Shown in pieces: positions 1-4,995 of a DNA stretch of 9,362 bases. The first letter of the stretch is position 1; every line of letters begins with the position of its first letter. The notes beneath the pieces were generated by a model. It was not told the origin of the DNA and searched no databases. It saw only the letters and a list, made by a program, of their open reading frames with translations. Source of the stretch: CAVQGZ01 sp964400785 (GTDB lineage: Bacteria > Actinomycetota > Actinomycetes > Jiangellales > Jiangellaceae); the NCBI GenBank assembly GCA_964400785.1, contig CAYNWB010000074.1, forward strand, positions 1 to 9,362. The letters run 5' to 3'. The position numbers and the translations under genes were made by a program.

Positions 1-95
1 CCGTGGGGGCCCTCATCGGGTCGGTGATGAAAGACCTGCGCGGGCAGGCCGACGCTGCGACCGTGCGCGAGATGCTCCTGTCCCGCCTGACCTAG
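1..95 (+). CDS. gatB: Asp/Glu-tRNA amidotransferase subunit B, C-terminal end (partial)
   Basis: This is the 3' end of a gene entering from the left; the reading frame begins at base 3 and stops at TAG 93-95. The 30 visible residues run from VGALIGSVMKDLRGQADA to a terminal LLSRLT. This matches the end of GatB, where the tRNA-binding YqeY-like tail carries a conserved GxVMKxxRGQADxxxVxExL pattern. GatB belongs to the cytoplasmic GatCAB complex, which amidates Glu-tRNA(Gln) and Asp-tRNA(Asn). The catalytic and kinase parts lie outside the window. The neighbour to the right is convergent and ends 26 bp away. Identification rests on the tail only, but the pattern is distinctive. Confidence 0.88.
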   Translation, partial: VGALIGSVMKDLRGQADAATVREMLLSRLT

Positions 96-98
96 CCG

Positions 99-112
99 GC
101 GGCTGCTGCCGC
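99..112. terminator. Small hairpin between convergent genes, weak terminator candidate
   Basis: A 5-bp inverted repeat, GCGGC and GCCGC around a TGCT loop, lies just after the gatB stop and before the convergent dehydrogenase stop. There is no T-run on either strand, so it is not a proper intrinsic terminator. A stem this short can arise by chance in GC-rich DNA. It is the only structure I see in the 26-bp convergent gap. Confidence 0.2.
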
Positions 113-121
113 AGTGGGCGG

Positions 122-1294
122 TCAGCCCAGGGTGAGGCGCAGGATGCGGTCGTCTCCGTCGCGGGGGCTGCCGCGCCCGTCGGTGTTGTTGGTCACCAGC
201 CACAGCGACCCGTCCGGGGCGAGGGCGACGGTGCGCAGGCGGCCGAGCTCACCGGTGAAGAACGCCTGCGGCTCGCCCGCGCGCCCGGCACCCACCGGCA
301 CCGCCCACAGGCGCTGCCCGCGCAACGAGGCCAGGTAGACCGTGCCGCGGGCGGCCGCAACGCCGCTGGGGCTGGCCTGGTCGGTGGGCCACTGCACGAC
401 CGGGTCGACGTAGCCGTCGGCGGCACCGCCCGCACCCTCGTGCACGGGCCAGCCGTAGTCGGCCCCCGGGCGGATCAGGTTGAGCTCGTCCCAGGTGCGC
501 GCACCGAACTCGCTGGCCCACAGGGTGCCCTGCTCGTCCCAGGCCAGGCCCTGCACGTTGCGGTGCCCGGAGGAGTAGACCGGCGAGGACGGGTCGGGGT
601 TGTCCGTGGGCACCCCGCCGTCCGGCGTCAGGCGCAGGATCTTGCCGGCGAGGGAGTCGGGCCGTGGGCTCGTCGTGGTGTCGGCGGCATCCCCGGTGGT
701 CACGTAGAGCATGCCGTCGGGCCCGAACGCCAGCCGTCCTCCGTTGTGGATGCTCGAGGCGGGGATGCCGTCCAGCAGCACCTCGGGGGCCGACAACCCA
801 CCGTCGCCGAGGGTCATGCGCAGCACCCGGTTGTCACCGGCGGTCGTCGCGTACGCGTAGACGAAGCCGTCGGAGTCGAACGTGGGGGAGACCGCGAGGC
901 CGAGCAGCCCGCCCTCACCGCCGAAGAAGACCCCTGGCACCGTGCCGACCTCGTCGACGTTGCCGTCAACAACGCGCAGAACCCGGGCGGTGTCGCGCTC
1001 GGAGACCAGCGCTGAGCCGTCGGGCAGGAATGCTAGGCCCCAGGGCGAGCGCAGGCCGGTCGCCACAGTGCTCGCCACGGCGGGGGTCGCGACCTGCCCG
1101 GGGCCTGTGGGGGTCGGCGAGGCGACGGGTGTCGGGGAGGGGGTCGCCGTCGGGGTCACCGGCACCGCGCTCGGTGCCGTGGTGGGCGCTGCCGGTTGGT
1201 CGAGCACCACTGGGCCCGACGAGGGAGAACACGACGCGACCAGCAGCGCGACGAGCGCGGCCCCGGCTGCTCGAGCATGGTTCACACACCCCAT
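122..1294 (-). CDS. PQQ-type glucose/sorbosone dehydrogenase family lipoprotein
   Basis: Predicted 390-residue exported lipoprotein of the glucose/sorbosone dehydrogenase (soluble aldose sugar dehydrogenase) family. These six-bladed propellers oxidise sugars with PQQ. Residues 1-21 form a signal peptide with lipobox V19-A-S-C22, so it is probably anchored outside the membrane. Residues about 34-70 are a Pro/Thr/Ala/Ser-rich linker that may hold the domain away from the wall. The catalytic domain shows GGEGGLLGLAVSPTF (125-139), the HNGGRLAFGPDG segment with the likely catalytic H183, GHRNVQGL with R245, and YGWPVHEG (280-287). ATG 1294 is chosen because it places the signal peptide at the N-terminus; an upstream ATG at 1378 would bury it and overlap the divergent HIT gene. 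PQQ use and substrate are inferred from the family. It ends 26 bp from gatB, convergently. Confidence 0.87.
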   Translation of the reverse strand: MGCVNHARAAGAALVALLVASCSPSSGPVVLDQPAAPTTAPSAVPVTPTATPSPTPVASPTPTGPGQVATPAVASTVATGLRSPWGLAFLPDGSALVSERDTARVLRVVDGNVDEVGTVPGVFFGGEGGLLGLAVSPTFDSDGFVYAYATTAGDNRVLRMTLGDGGLSAPEVLLDGIPASSIHNGGRLAFGPDGMLYVTTGDAADTTTSPRPDSLAGKILRLTPDGGVPTDNPDPSSPVYSSGHRNVQGLAWDEQGTLWASEFGARTWDELNLIRPGADYGWPVHEGAGGAADGYVDPVVQWPTDQASPSGVAAARGTVYLASLRGQRLWAVPVGAGRAGEPQAFFTGELGRLRTVALAPDGSLWLVTNNTDGRGSPRDGDDRILRLTLG

Positions 1295-1304
1295 GGTCCC
1301 CGCT

Positions 1305-1310
1305 TCTCTA
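1305..1310 (-). promoter_or_regulatory. Possible -10 element for the dehydrogenase lipoprotein gene
   Basis: On the minus strand TAGAGA lies 10 nt before the ATG at 1294, followed by a G-rich stretch (AGCGGGGACC) that could act as a poor ribosome binding site. The hexamer lacks the final T of the TANNNT consensus and no clear -35 is visible. It shares its TA with the plus-strand hexamer TACGCT, so the two divergent promoters would overlap. Weak call. Confidence 0.2.
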
Positions 1311-1314
1311 CGCT
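1309..1314 (+). promoter_or_regulatory. Putative -10 element (TACGCT) for the HIT gene, likely leaderless
   Basis: TACGCT fits the actinobacterial TANNNT -10 pattern and lies 8 nt before the GTG at 1323. Transcription would start at or very near the start codon, and no Shine-Dalgarno is present. The same hexamer occurs 6 nt before the ilvD GTG. No convincing -35 is visible. Confidence 0.42.
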
Positions 1315-1322
1315 GGCGCACC

Positions 1323-1727
1323 GTGAGCGACTTCTGCATCTTCTGCGCGATCGCCGCCGGTGACGCCCCCGCGAGCATCGTCTACGCCGACGACCTCGCG
1401 GTGGCGTTCCTCGACCTCAACCCGGTGACCACGGGTCACACGCTCGTGATCCCGCGACGACACGTGCGCGACCTGCTGGACGCGACCGGGGCCGTCGCCG
1501 AGATCGGCCCGGCCCTCGAGGCCACCGCGGCGCTGCTCGTGGACCGGCTGGGGGCCGACGGAGTCAACGCCTTCCAGGCCACGGGCGCCGCCGCCGGGCA
1601 GACCGTGTTCCACCTGCACGTGCACCTGCTTCCCCGCTCGCACGGGGACGGTCTGCTGAACATGCACGCGATCCGCGCCGAGGTCACCGACGACCTGGCG
1701 ACGACCCATGCTCGACTCACGGCCTGA
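1323..1727 (+). CDS. HIT-family (histidine triad) nucleotide-binding protein
   Basis: Predicted 134-residue cytoplasmic HIT protein, a normal length for the HINT/HIT group of nucleotide hydrolases or transferases. The N-terminus SDFCIFCAIAAGDAPA contains a C5-x2-C8 pair found in zinc-binding members. The middle has FLDLNPVTTGHTLVIPRRH (29-47). Residues 91-103 contain the AGQTVFHLHVHLLPR block with the triad H97-x-H99-x-H101-x-x; H99 is the expected nucleophile for phosphoramidate cleavage. The frame stays open upstream to 882, but that part is antisense to the dehydrogenase gene, and HIT homology begins right at GTG 1323. The gene is divergent from the lipoprotein gene (28-bp gap) and 30 bp ahead of ilvD. 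Natural substrate unknown; a link to branched-chain amino acid synthesis cannot be inferred. Confidence 0.93.
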   Translation: MSDFCIFCAIAAGDAPASIVYADDLAVAFLDLNPVTTGHTLVIPRRHVRDLLDATGAVAEIGPALEATAALLVDRLGADGVNAFQATGAAAGQTVFHLHVHLLPRSHGDGLLNMHAIRAEVTDDLATTHARLTA

Positions 1728-1745
1728 GCAGCGCAGGGCGCGACC

Positions 1746-1751
1746 TACGCT
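1746..1751 (+). promoter_or_regulatory. Putative -10 element (TACGCT) for ilvD, likely leaderless
   Basis: TACGCT is followed by exactly 6 nt and then GTG 1758, so the predicted transcription start coincides with the first base of the start codon. The preceding bases contain no Shine-Dalgarno at proper spacing and no TTGAC-like -35. This suggests that ilvD has its own leaderless promoter in the 30-bp gap after the HIT gene. Confidence 0.48.
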
Positions 1752-1757
1752 GGGCGG

Positions 1758-3449
1758 GTGACCGCCGACCTCAAGCCCCGATCCCGTGACGTCACCGACG
1801 GCCTCGAGCGTGCCGCCGCCCGCGGCATGCTGCGCGCCGTCGGCATGCGCGACGACGACTTCGCCAAGCCGCAGATCGGTGTGGCGTCGTCCTGGAACGA
1901 GATCACCCCGTGCAACCTGTCGCTGGACCGGTTGGCGACGAACGTGAAGGAGGGGGTGCACGCCGCCGGCGGCTACCCCATGGAGTTCGGCACCATCTCG
2001 GTGTCCGACGGCATCTCGATGGGTCACGAGGGCATGCACTTCTCGCTGGTCAGCCGCGAGATCATCGCCGACAGCGTCGAGACCGTGATGCAGGCCGAGC
2101 GCATGGACGGCTCGGTGCTGCTGGCCGGGTGCGACAAGAGCCTGCCGGGCATGCTCATGGCGGCGGCGCGTCTCGACCTGGCATCGGTCTTTCTCTACGC
2201 CGGCTCGATCCTGCCCGGCATCGCTCGCCTGTCCGACGGCACCGAGCGCGAGGTCACCATCATCGACGCCTTCGAGGCGGTCGGCGCCTGCGCCCGCGGG
2301 CTGATGTCACGCGAGGACGTCGACGCGATCGAGCGTGCCATCTGCCCCGGTGAGGGGGCCTGCGGGGGCATGTACACGGCCAACACGATGGCCGCGGCGG
2401 CCGAGGCGCTGGGCATGTCGCTGCCGGGCTCGGCCGCTCCGCCGGCTGTCGACCGCCGCCGCGACGGGTACGCCCGGCGCTCGGGCGAGGCCGTGGTCGA
2501 GCTGCTGCGCCAGGGCATCACCGCACGGCAGGTGCTCACCAAGCCCGCCTTCGAGAACGCGATCGCCGTCGTGATGGCGCTGGGCGGCTCCACGAACGCC
2601 GTGCTGCACCTGCTGGCCATCGCGCACGAGGCCGAGGTCGACCTGAGCCTGGCCGACTTCGAGCGCGTCGGTGCGCGCGTGCCCCACCTGGCCGACGTCA
2701 AGCCGTTCGGCCGGCACGTGATGACCGACGTCGACCGTATCGGCGGCGTCCCCGTGGTGATGCGTGCCCTGCTCGACGCCGGGCTGCTGCACGGCGACGT
2801 GCTGACCGTCACCGGGCGCACGATGGCGGAGAACCTGGCCGACATCGCCCCACCCGACCCCGACGGGTCGATCATCCGCGAGATCGACCGGCCGATCCAC
2901 GCCACGGGCGGCATCACGATCCTGCACGGGTCGCTGGCCCCGGACGGTGCCGTGGTCAAGTCGGCCGGCTTCGACGAGACCGTCATCTCGGGCACCGCCC
3001 GGGTCTTCGACCGCGAGCAGCCCGCGATGGACGCCGTCGCCGACGGCACCGTGCGGGCCGGGGACGTCGTCGTGATCCGCTACGAGGGACCCAAGGGAGG
3101 TCCCGGCATGCGCGAGATGCTCGCGGTGACGGGGGCGATCAAGGGGGCCGGCCTGGGCAAGGACGTCGTGCTGGTCACCGACGGGCGGTTCTCGGGAGGA
3201 ACCACCGGGCTGTGCATCGGCCACGTGGCGCCGGAGGCCGTCGACGGTGGACCGATCGCCCTGGTCGCCGACGGTGACGAGATACGGCTCGACGTCGCCA
3301 ACGGCCGTCTCGACCTGCTCGTCGACCCCGAGGAGCTGGCGCGGCGAGCAGCCTCGCTCACGCACCCCGCCCCGCGCTACACCCGGGGGGTGCTCGCCAA
3401 GTACACGCGCCTGGTCGGGTCCGCCTCCCGCGGTGCGGTCTGCGACTGA
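1758..3449 (+). CDS. ilvD: Dihydroxy-acid dehydratase
   Basis: Dihydroxy-acid dehydratase (563 residues) converts 2,3-dihydroxy-isovalerate and 2,3-dihydroxy-3-methylvalerate to the keto acids that become valine/leucine and isoleucine. Visible motifs are WNEITPCN (46-53, C52), SDGISMGHEGM (83-93), GCDKSLPGM (124-132, C125 and K127) and GEGACGGMYTANTM (198-211, C202). Three conserved Cys, including the one in TPCN, fit the shorter [2Fe-2S] class seen in plants and mycobacteria rather than the longer E. coli [4Fe-4S] type; K127 would be the carbamylated Mg ligand in that class. The C-terminal part has YEGPKGGPGMREM (442-454) and TDGRFSGGT (474-482). The start is GTG, with a -10-like hexamer 6 nt upstream. 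The stop is 4 bp before the next gene, so co-transcription is likely. Confidence 0.97.
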   Translation: MTADLKPRSRDVTDGLERAAARGMLRAVGMRDDDFAKPQIGVASSWNEITPCNLSLDRLATNVKEGVHAAGGYPMEFGTISVSDGISMGHEGMHFSLVSREIIADSVETVMQAERMDGSVLLAGCDKSLPGMLMAAARLDLASVFLYAGSILPGIARLSDGTEREVTIIDAFEAVGACARGLMSREDVDAIERAICPGEGACGGMYTANTMAAAAEALGMSLPGSAAPPAVDRRRDGYARRSGEAVVELLRQGITARQVLTKPAFENAIAVVMALGGSTNAVLHLLAIAHEAEVDLSLADFERVGARVPHLADVKPFGRHVMTDVDRIGGVPVVMRALLDAGLLHGDVLTVTGRTMAENLADIAPPDPDGSIIREIDRPIHATGGITILHGSLAPDGAVVKSAGFDETVISGTARVFDREQPAMDAVADGTVRAGDVVVIRYEGPKGGPGMREMLAVTGAIKGAGLGKDVVLVTDGRFSGGTTGLCIGHVAPEAVDGGPIALVADGDEIRLDVANGRLDLLVDPEELARRAASLTHPAPRYTRGVLAKYTRLVGSASRGAVCD

Positions 3450-3453
3450 TCCC

Positions 3454-4995
3454 GTGGCACGCGGCGGTGCCGGCGTGGCGCGTGCGCGCCGCACCCTGCT
3501 CGCCTCTCGGCGAGACCCGTTGACCGGGTTGCCCGGACGGGACCGCCTGCTGCGAACCGCCCAGCGCCAGGTCGAGTCCGCCACCCCGGGCCGGCCCCTC
3601 GGGCTGCTGTTCATCGACCTCGACGGGTTCAAGCGGGTGAACGACACCGCCGGCCACGACGTCGGTGACGACCTGCTCGTGCAGGCAGCCACCCGGATCG
3701 CCGCGGCCCTGGGCAGCGGCGACGTCCTGGCTCGGCTCTCCGGAGACGAGTTCGCCGTGCTGCTGCGGGGACGGCGGTCGAGCAGGGCCGTGCACGAGGC
3801 GGCGGAGTCGGTGCTGCGGCACCTGGCCGACATCCCGGCCAGCGTCGGTGTCGCCGTCCGCACCGGTCCGGGGTCGCCAGACGGCACGGAAGGCACGGAC
3901 CGCTCGGGCGGCGCGGGCGGCGCGGGCGGCACAGCCGGCGAGGCGGCGGCCGCGTGGCTGCGTGAGGCCGACCTGGCCATGCTCGGCGCGAAGCGGCGCG
4001 GCGGGGGGCGGGTGGTGGCCTTCGAGCCGTCCATGCTCGAGCGGGCCCAGGCTCGGGCCGAGCTGTACCGGCGAGCCACCTCGGCCGTCGACGCCGAGTC
4101 TCTTGCGCTCGGCCTGCAGCCGGTGCACGACCTGGCGACGGGCGCAGTCGTGCGCGTCGAGGCCCTGCTGCGCGTCCGTCACGCAGACGGCAGCCTGCAC
4201 CCGCCGGGGGCCCTGCTGGACGTCGCGGCGTCCACCGGGCGTATGCCGCGCGTCACGCGGTGGGTGCTCGAGCACGCCCTGGCCGAGGCTGCCCGGTGGC
4301 ACCGCGCCGGGCACAGCGTCCCGGTCTCGGTGAACCTGCCCGCGGCGCTGGTCGCCACTCCCGGGGTGTGGCGCGAGCTGGCAGCAGCACTTCGGGACGC
4401 GTCGCTCGCCCCGCCGGCGCTGGTCGTCGAGGTGCAGCGAGGCCCCGTCGATGTCGACCTGGCTGAGGTCGCGAGCACCGTCGCGCACCTGCGCCGCCAG
4501 GGCATCGGCGTGCTGCTCGAGGACGTCGACACGACCTGGTCGCTCGCCGAGGTGGTACGGGTTGCGCCGGGGGAGGTGTCGGTGGGTCGCTTCTGCCTCG
4601 GTACCGCTGCGGCGTCGGCACAGGTCGTGTCCGCGCTGGTGTCTGTCAGCGGAGGGCTGGGCTGCCTGGTGACCGCCAAGAACGTCGAGACCGGGGACGA
4701 GGTGCGGGTTGCGGCCGCACGCGGGTGCCATCGGGCCCAGGGCATCGCCCTGAGCGCGGTGGGCGGTGTGGACGACATCACATGGCGGACATCACATCTC
4801 AGAATGCGAGACTCGACCCCGGCGGTCTTGACGGCGACCGGCGCTGCTGAGACTGTTCACGCATGCGCCCCCGCATTCTCGTACGCCGATCGCGCGTTCG
4901 CTGAGAACCAGCGTTCGCGCGACCCCTCGTCCCCATCTGGGCCGGGGGGTTTTTCACGTCCGAGAGCCCACTTCGACGCAGCAGAGGAGAGCTGA
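3454..4995 (+). CDS. GGDEF-EAL protein, probable diguanylate cyclase with degenerate EAL domain
   Basis: Predicted 513-residue cytoplasmic protein with no membrane segment or sensor domain; only about 20 residues precede the GGDEF domain (21-190). That domain has DPLTGLPGR (21-29), the metal-binding D55-L-D57-G-F-K, N63-D64, H68, G71-D72, and the signature SGDEF (96-100), a variant usually active in c-di-GMP synthesis. The RxxD product-inhibition site reads GSGD (87-90), so its Arg is missing. A Gly/Ala-rich loop (142-163) interrupts the domain. The EAL domain (about 210-440) keeps EALLR (236-240), N294 and E326. DDFGTG is replaced by EDVDTT (356-361), LKIDRSF by VSVGRFC (375-381), and the AEGVET Glu by K409, so phosphodiesterase activity is unlikely. 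Residues about 445-513 have no domain character and are encoded by the ilvB leader DNA. GTG 3454 is 4 bp after ilvD; GTG 3475 is an alternative. The stop overlaps the ilvB start. Confidence 0.85.
   Translation: MARGGAGVARARRTLLASRRDPLTGLPGRDRLLRTAQRQVESATPGRPLGLLFIDLDGFKRVNDTAGHDVGDDLLVQAATRIAAALGSGDVLARLSGDEFAVLLRGRRSSRAVHEAAESVLRHLADIPASVGVAVRTGPGSPDGTEGTDRSGGAGGAGGTAGEAAAAWLREADLAMLGAKRRGGGRVVAFEPSMLERAQARAELYRRATSAVDAESLALGLQPVHDLATGAVVRVEALLRVRHADGSLHPPGALLDVAASTGRMPRVTRWVLEHALAEAARWHRAGHSVPVSVNLPAALVATPGVWRELAAALRDASLAPPALVVEVQRGPVDVDLAEVASTVAHLRRQGIGVLLEDVDTTWSLAEVVRVAPGEVSVGRFCLGTAAASAQVVSALVSVSGGLGCLVTAKNVETGDEVRVAAARGCHRAQGIALSAVGGVDDITWRTSHLRMRDSTPAVLTATGAAETVHACAPAFSYADRAFAENQRSRDPSSPSGPGGFSRPRAHFDAAEES
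3906..3932 (+). repeat. 9-bp tandem repeat, three copies, coding Gly-Gly-Ala units
   Basis: GGGCGGCGC occurs twice in a row, followed by a third copy ending GGCAC. In the GGDEF-EAL frame it encodes Gly-Gly-Ala, Gly-Gly-Ala, Gly-Gly-Thr inside a loop between the core strands and the ADLAMLGAK helix. It is probably a slippage-prone flexible linker, with no sign of a mobile element. Confidence 0.7.
4774..4797 (+). repeat. Direct repeat GACATCACAT x2 upstream of the ilvB promoter
   Basis: GACATCACAT occurs at 4774-4783 and again at 4788-4797, a 14-bp period. The repeat lies at the end of the EAL-coding part, about 30 bp before the TTGACG -35 element of the ilvB leader. The A/T-richer composition stands out from the surrounding coding sequence. 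It could be a regulator binding site or a small duplication; no regulator can be named from the sequence. Confidence 0.5.
4797..4811. promoter_or_regulatory. Imperfect palindrome TCTC-N7-GAGA, candidate operator for ilvB
   Basis: TCTCAGAATGCGAGA is a 15-bp imperfect palindrome centred at 4804, about 24 bp upstream of the -35 element, and it directly follows the GACATCACAT repeats. Its size and placement suit a dimeric regulator. IclR-type (NdgR/LtbR) and Lrp-type proteins control branched-chain amino acid genes in other actinobacteria, but assigning either here is speculation. Confidence 0.35.
4828..4856 (+). promoter_or_regulatory. Putative promoter of the ilvB leader transcript
   Basis: A good -35 element, TTGACG (4828-4833), is followed after 17 bp by GACTGT (4851-4856), a weak -10 matching the A and final T of TANNNT. 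Six bases later comes the ATG of the leader peptide, so the transcript would start at or near that ATG. The promoter lies within the 3' part of the GGDEF-EAL reading frame. The -35 match and the geometry support it; the -10 is poor. Confidence 0.55.
4863..4904 (+). CDS. ilvB leader peptide (attenuator peptide), 13 residues
   Basis: A short open frame, ATG to TGA, encodes MRPRILVRRSRVR. It has consecutive Ile (ATT), Leu (CTC) and Val (GTA) codons and a further Val (GTT) near the end. These are the three amino acids whose synthesis the downstream genes serve, and this is the hallmark of ribosome-mediated attenuation. No Shine-Dalgarno precedes it, and the predicted transcription start falls on the ATG, so it is probably translated from a leaderless mRNA. 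Attenuation of ilvBNC by a leader peptide lacking a ribosome binding site is known in Corynebacterium glutamicum. The stop codon lies in the 5' half of the following hairpin. The peptide is read in a different frame from the overlapping GGDEF-EAL gene. Confidence 0.85.
   Translation: MRPRILVRRSRVR
4890..4922 (+). promoter_or_regulatory. Leader RNA hairpin 1 (pause-type) of the ilvB attenuator
   Basis: Outer arms TCGCGCG (4890-4896) and CGCGCGA (4916-4922) pair over 7 bp. A symmetric TT/TT internal loop separates them from the inner arms CGCTG (4899-4903) and CAGCG (4909-4913), which pair over 5 bp around the loop AGAAC. The 5' arm covers the last leader-peptide codons and the start of its stop codon. 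A ribosome reaching the stop would therefore melt this hairpin, while one stalled at Ile-Leu-Val would leave most of it free. Confidence 0.72.
4922..4954 (+). terminator. Intrinsic terminator (attenuator) upstream of ilvB
   Basis: ACCCCTCG (4922-4929) pairs with CGGGGGGT (4943-4950), including one T-G pair. After a single T/C mismatch, CCC (4931-4933) pairs with GGG (4939-4941) around the loop CATCT. The T-run at 4950-4954 follows directly. The 11 bp of mostly G-C pairs plus the T-run make it the only convincing intrinsic terminator in the window. It lies about 40 bp before the ilvB ATG and just after the leader peptide, as expected for an attenuator. Confidence 0.82.

Noticed and set aside
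440..1015. Plus-strand open frame opposite the dehydrogenase lipoprotein
   Set aside because: No domain or start signal; the minus strand has a signal peptide, lipobox and propeller motifs.
882..1322. N-terminal extension of the HIT gene back to 882
   Set aside because: The extension is antisense to the lipoprotein gene and has Pro/Arg/Thr-rich composition; the HIT fold begins at GTG 1323 next to a -10 element.
1295..1378. 28-residue N-terminal extension of the lipoprotein on the minus strand
   Set aside because: It would place the signal peptide and lipobox internally and overlap the HIT gene.
3247..3453. Upstream extension of the GGDEF-EAL frame into ilvD
   Set aside because: It overlaps the conserved IlvD C-terminus, has no domain character, and GTG 3454 gives a start 4 bp after the ilvD stop.
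3906..3932. GGC-rich tandem repeats as a mobile or CRISPR-like element
   Set aside because: Three 9-bp units in frame inside a protein loop; no spacers, flanking duplications or transposase.
2307..4079. Minus-strand open frame (590 codons) across ilvD and the GGDEF gene
   Set aside because: It spans the ends of two well-supported plus-strand genes and its sequence is low-complexity Arg/Ala/Ser; an artefact of third-position G/C bias.
4860..4995. GGDEF-EAL gene broken by a frameshift, with its stop lost
   Set aside because: I found no neighbouring frame that continues EAL homology; the domain is essentially complete by about 4770, so an open run-on into the leader fits better than a frameshift.
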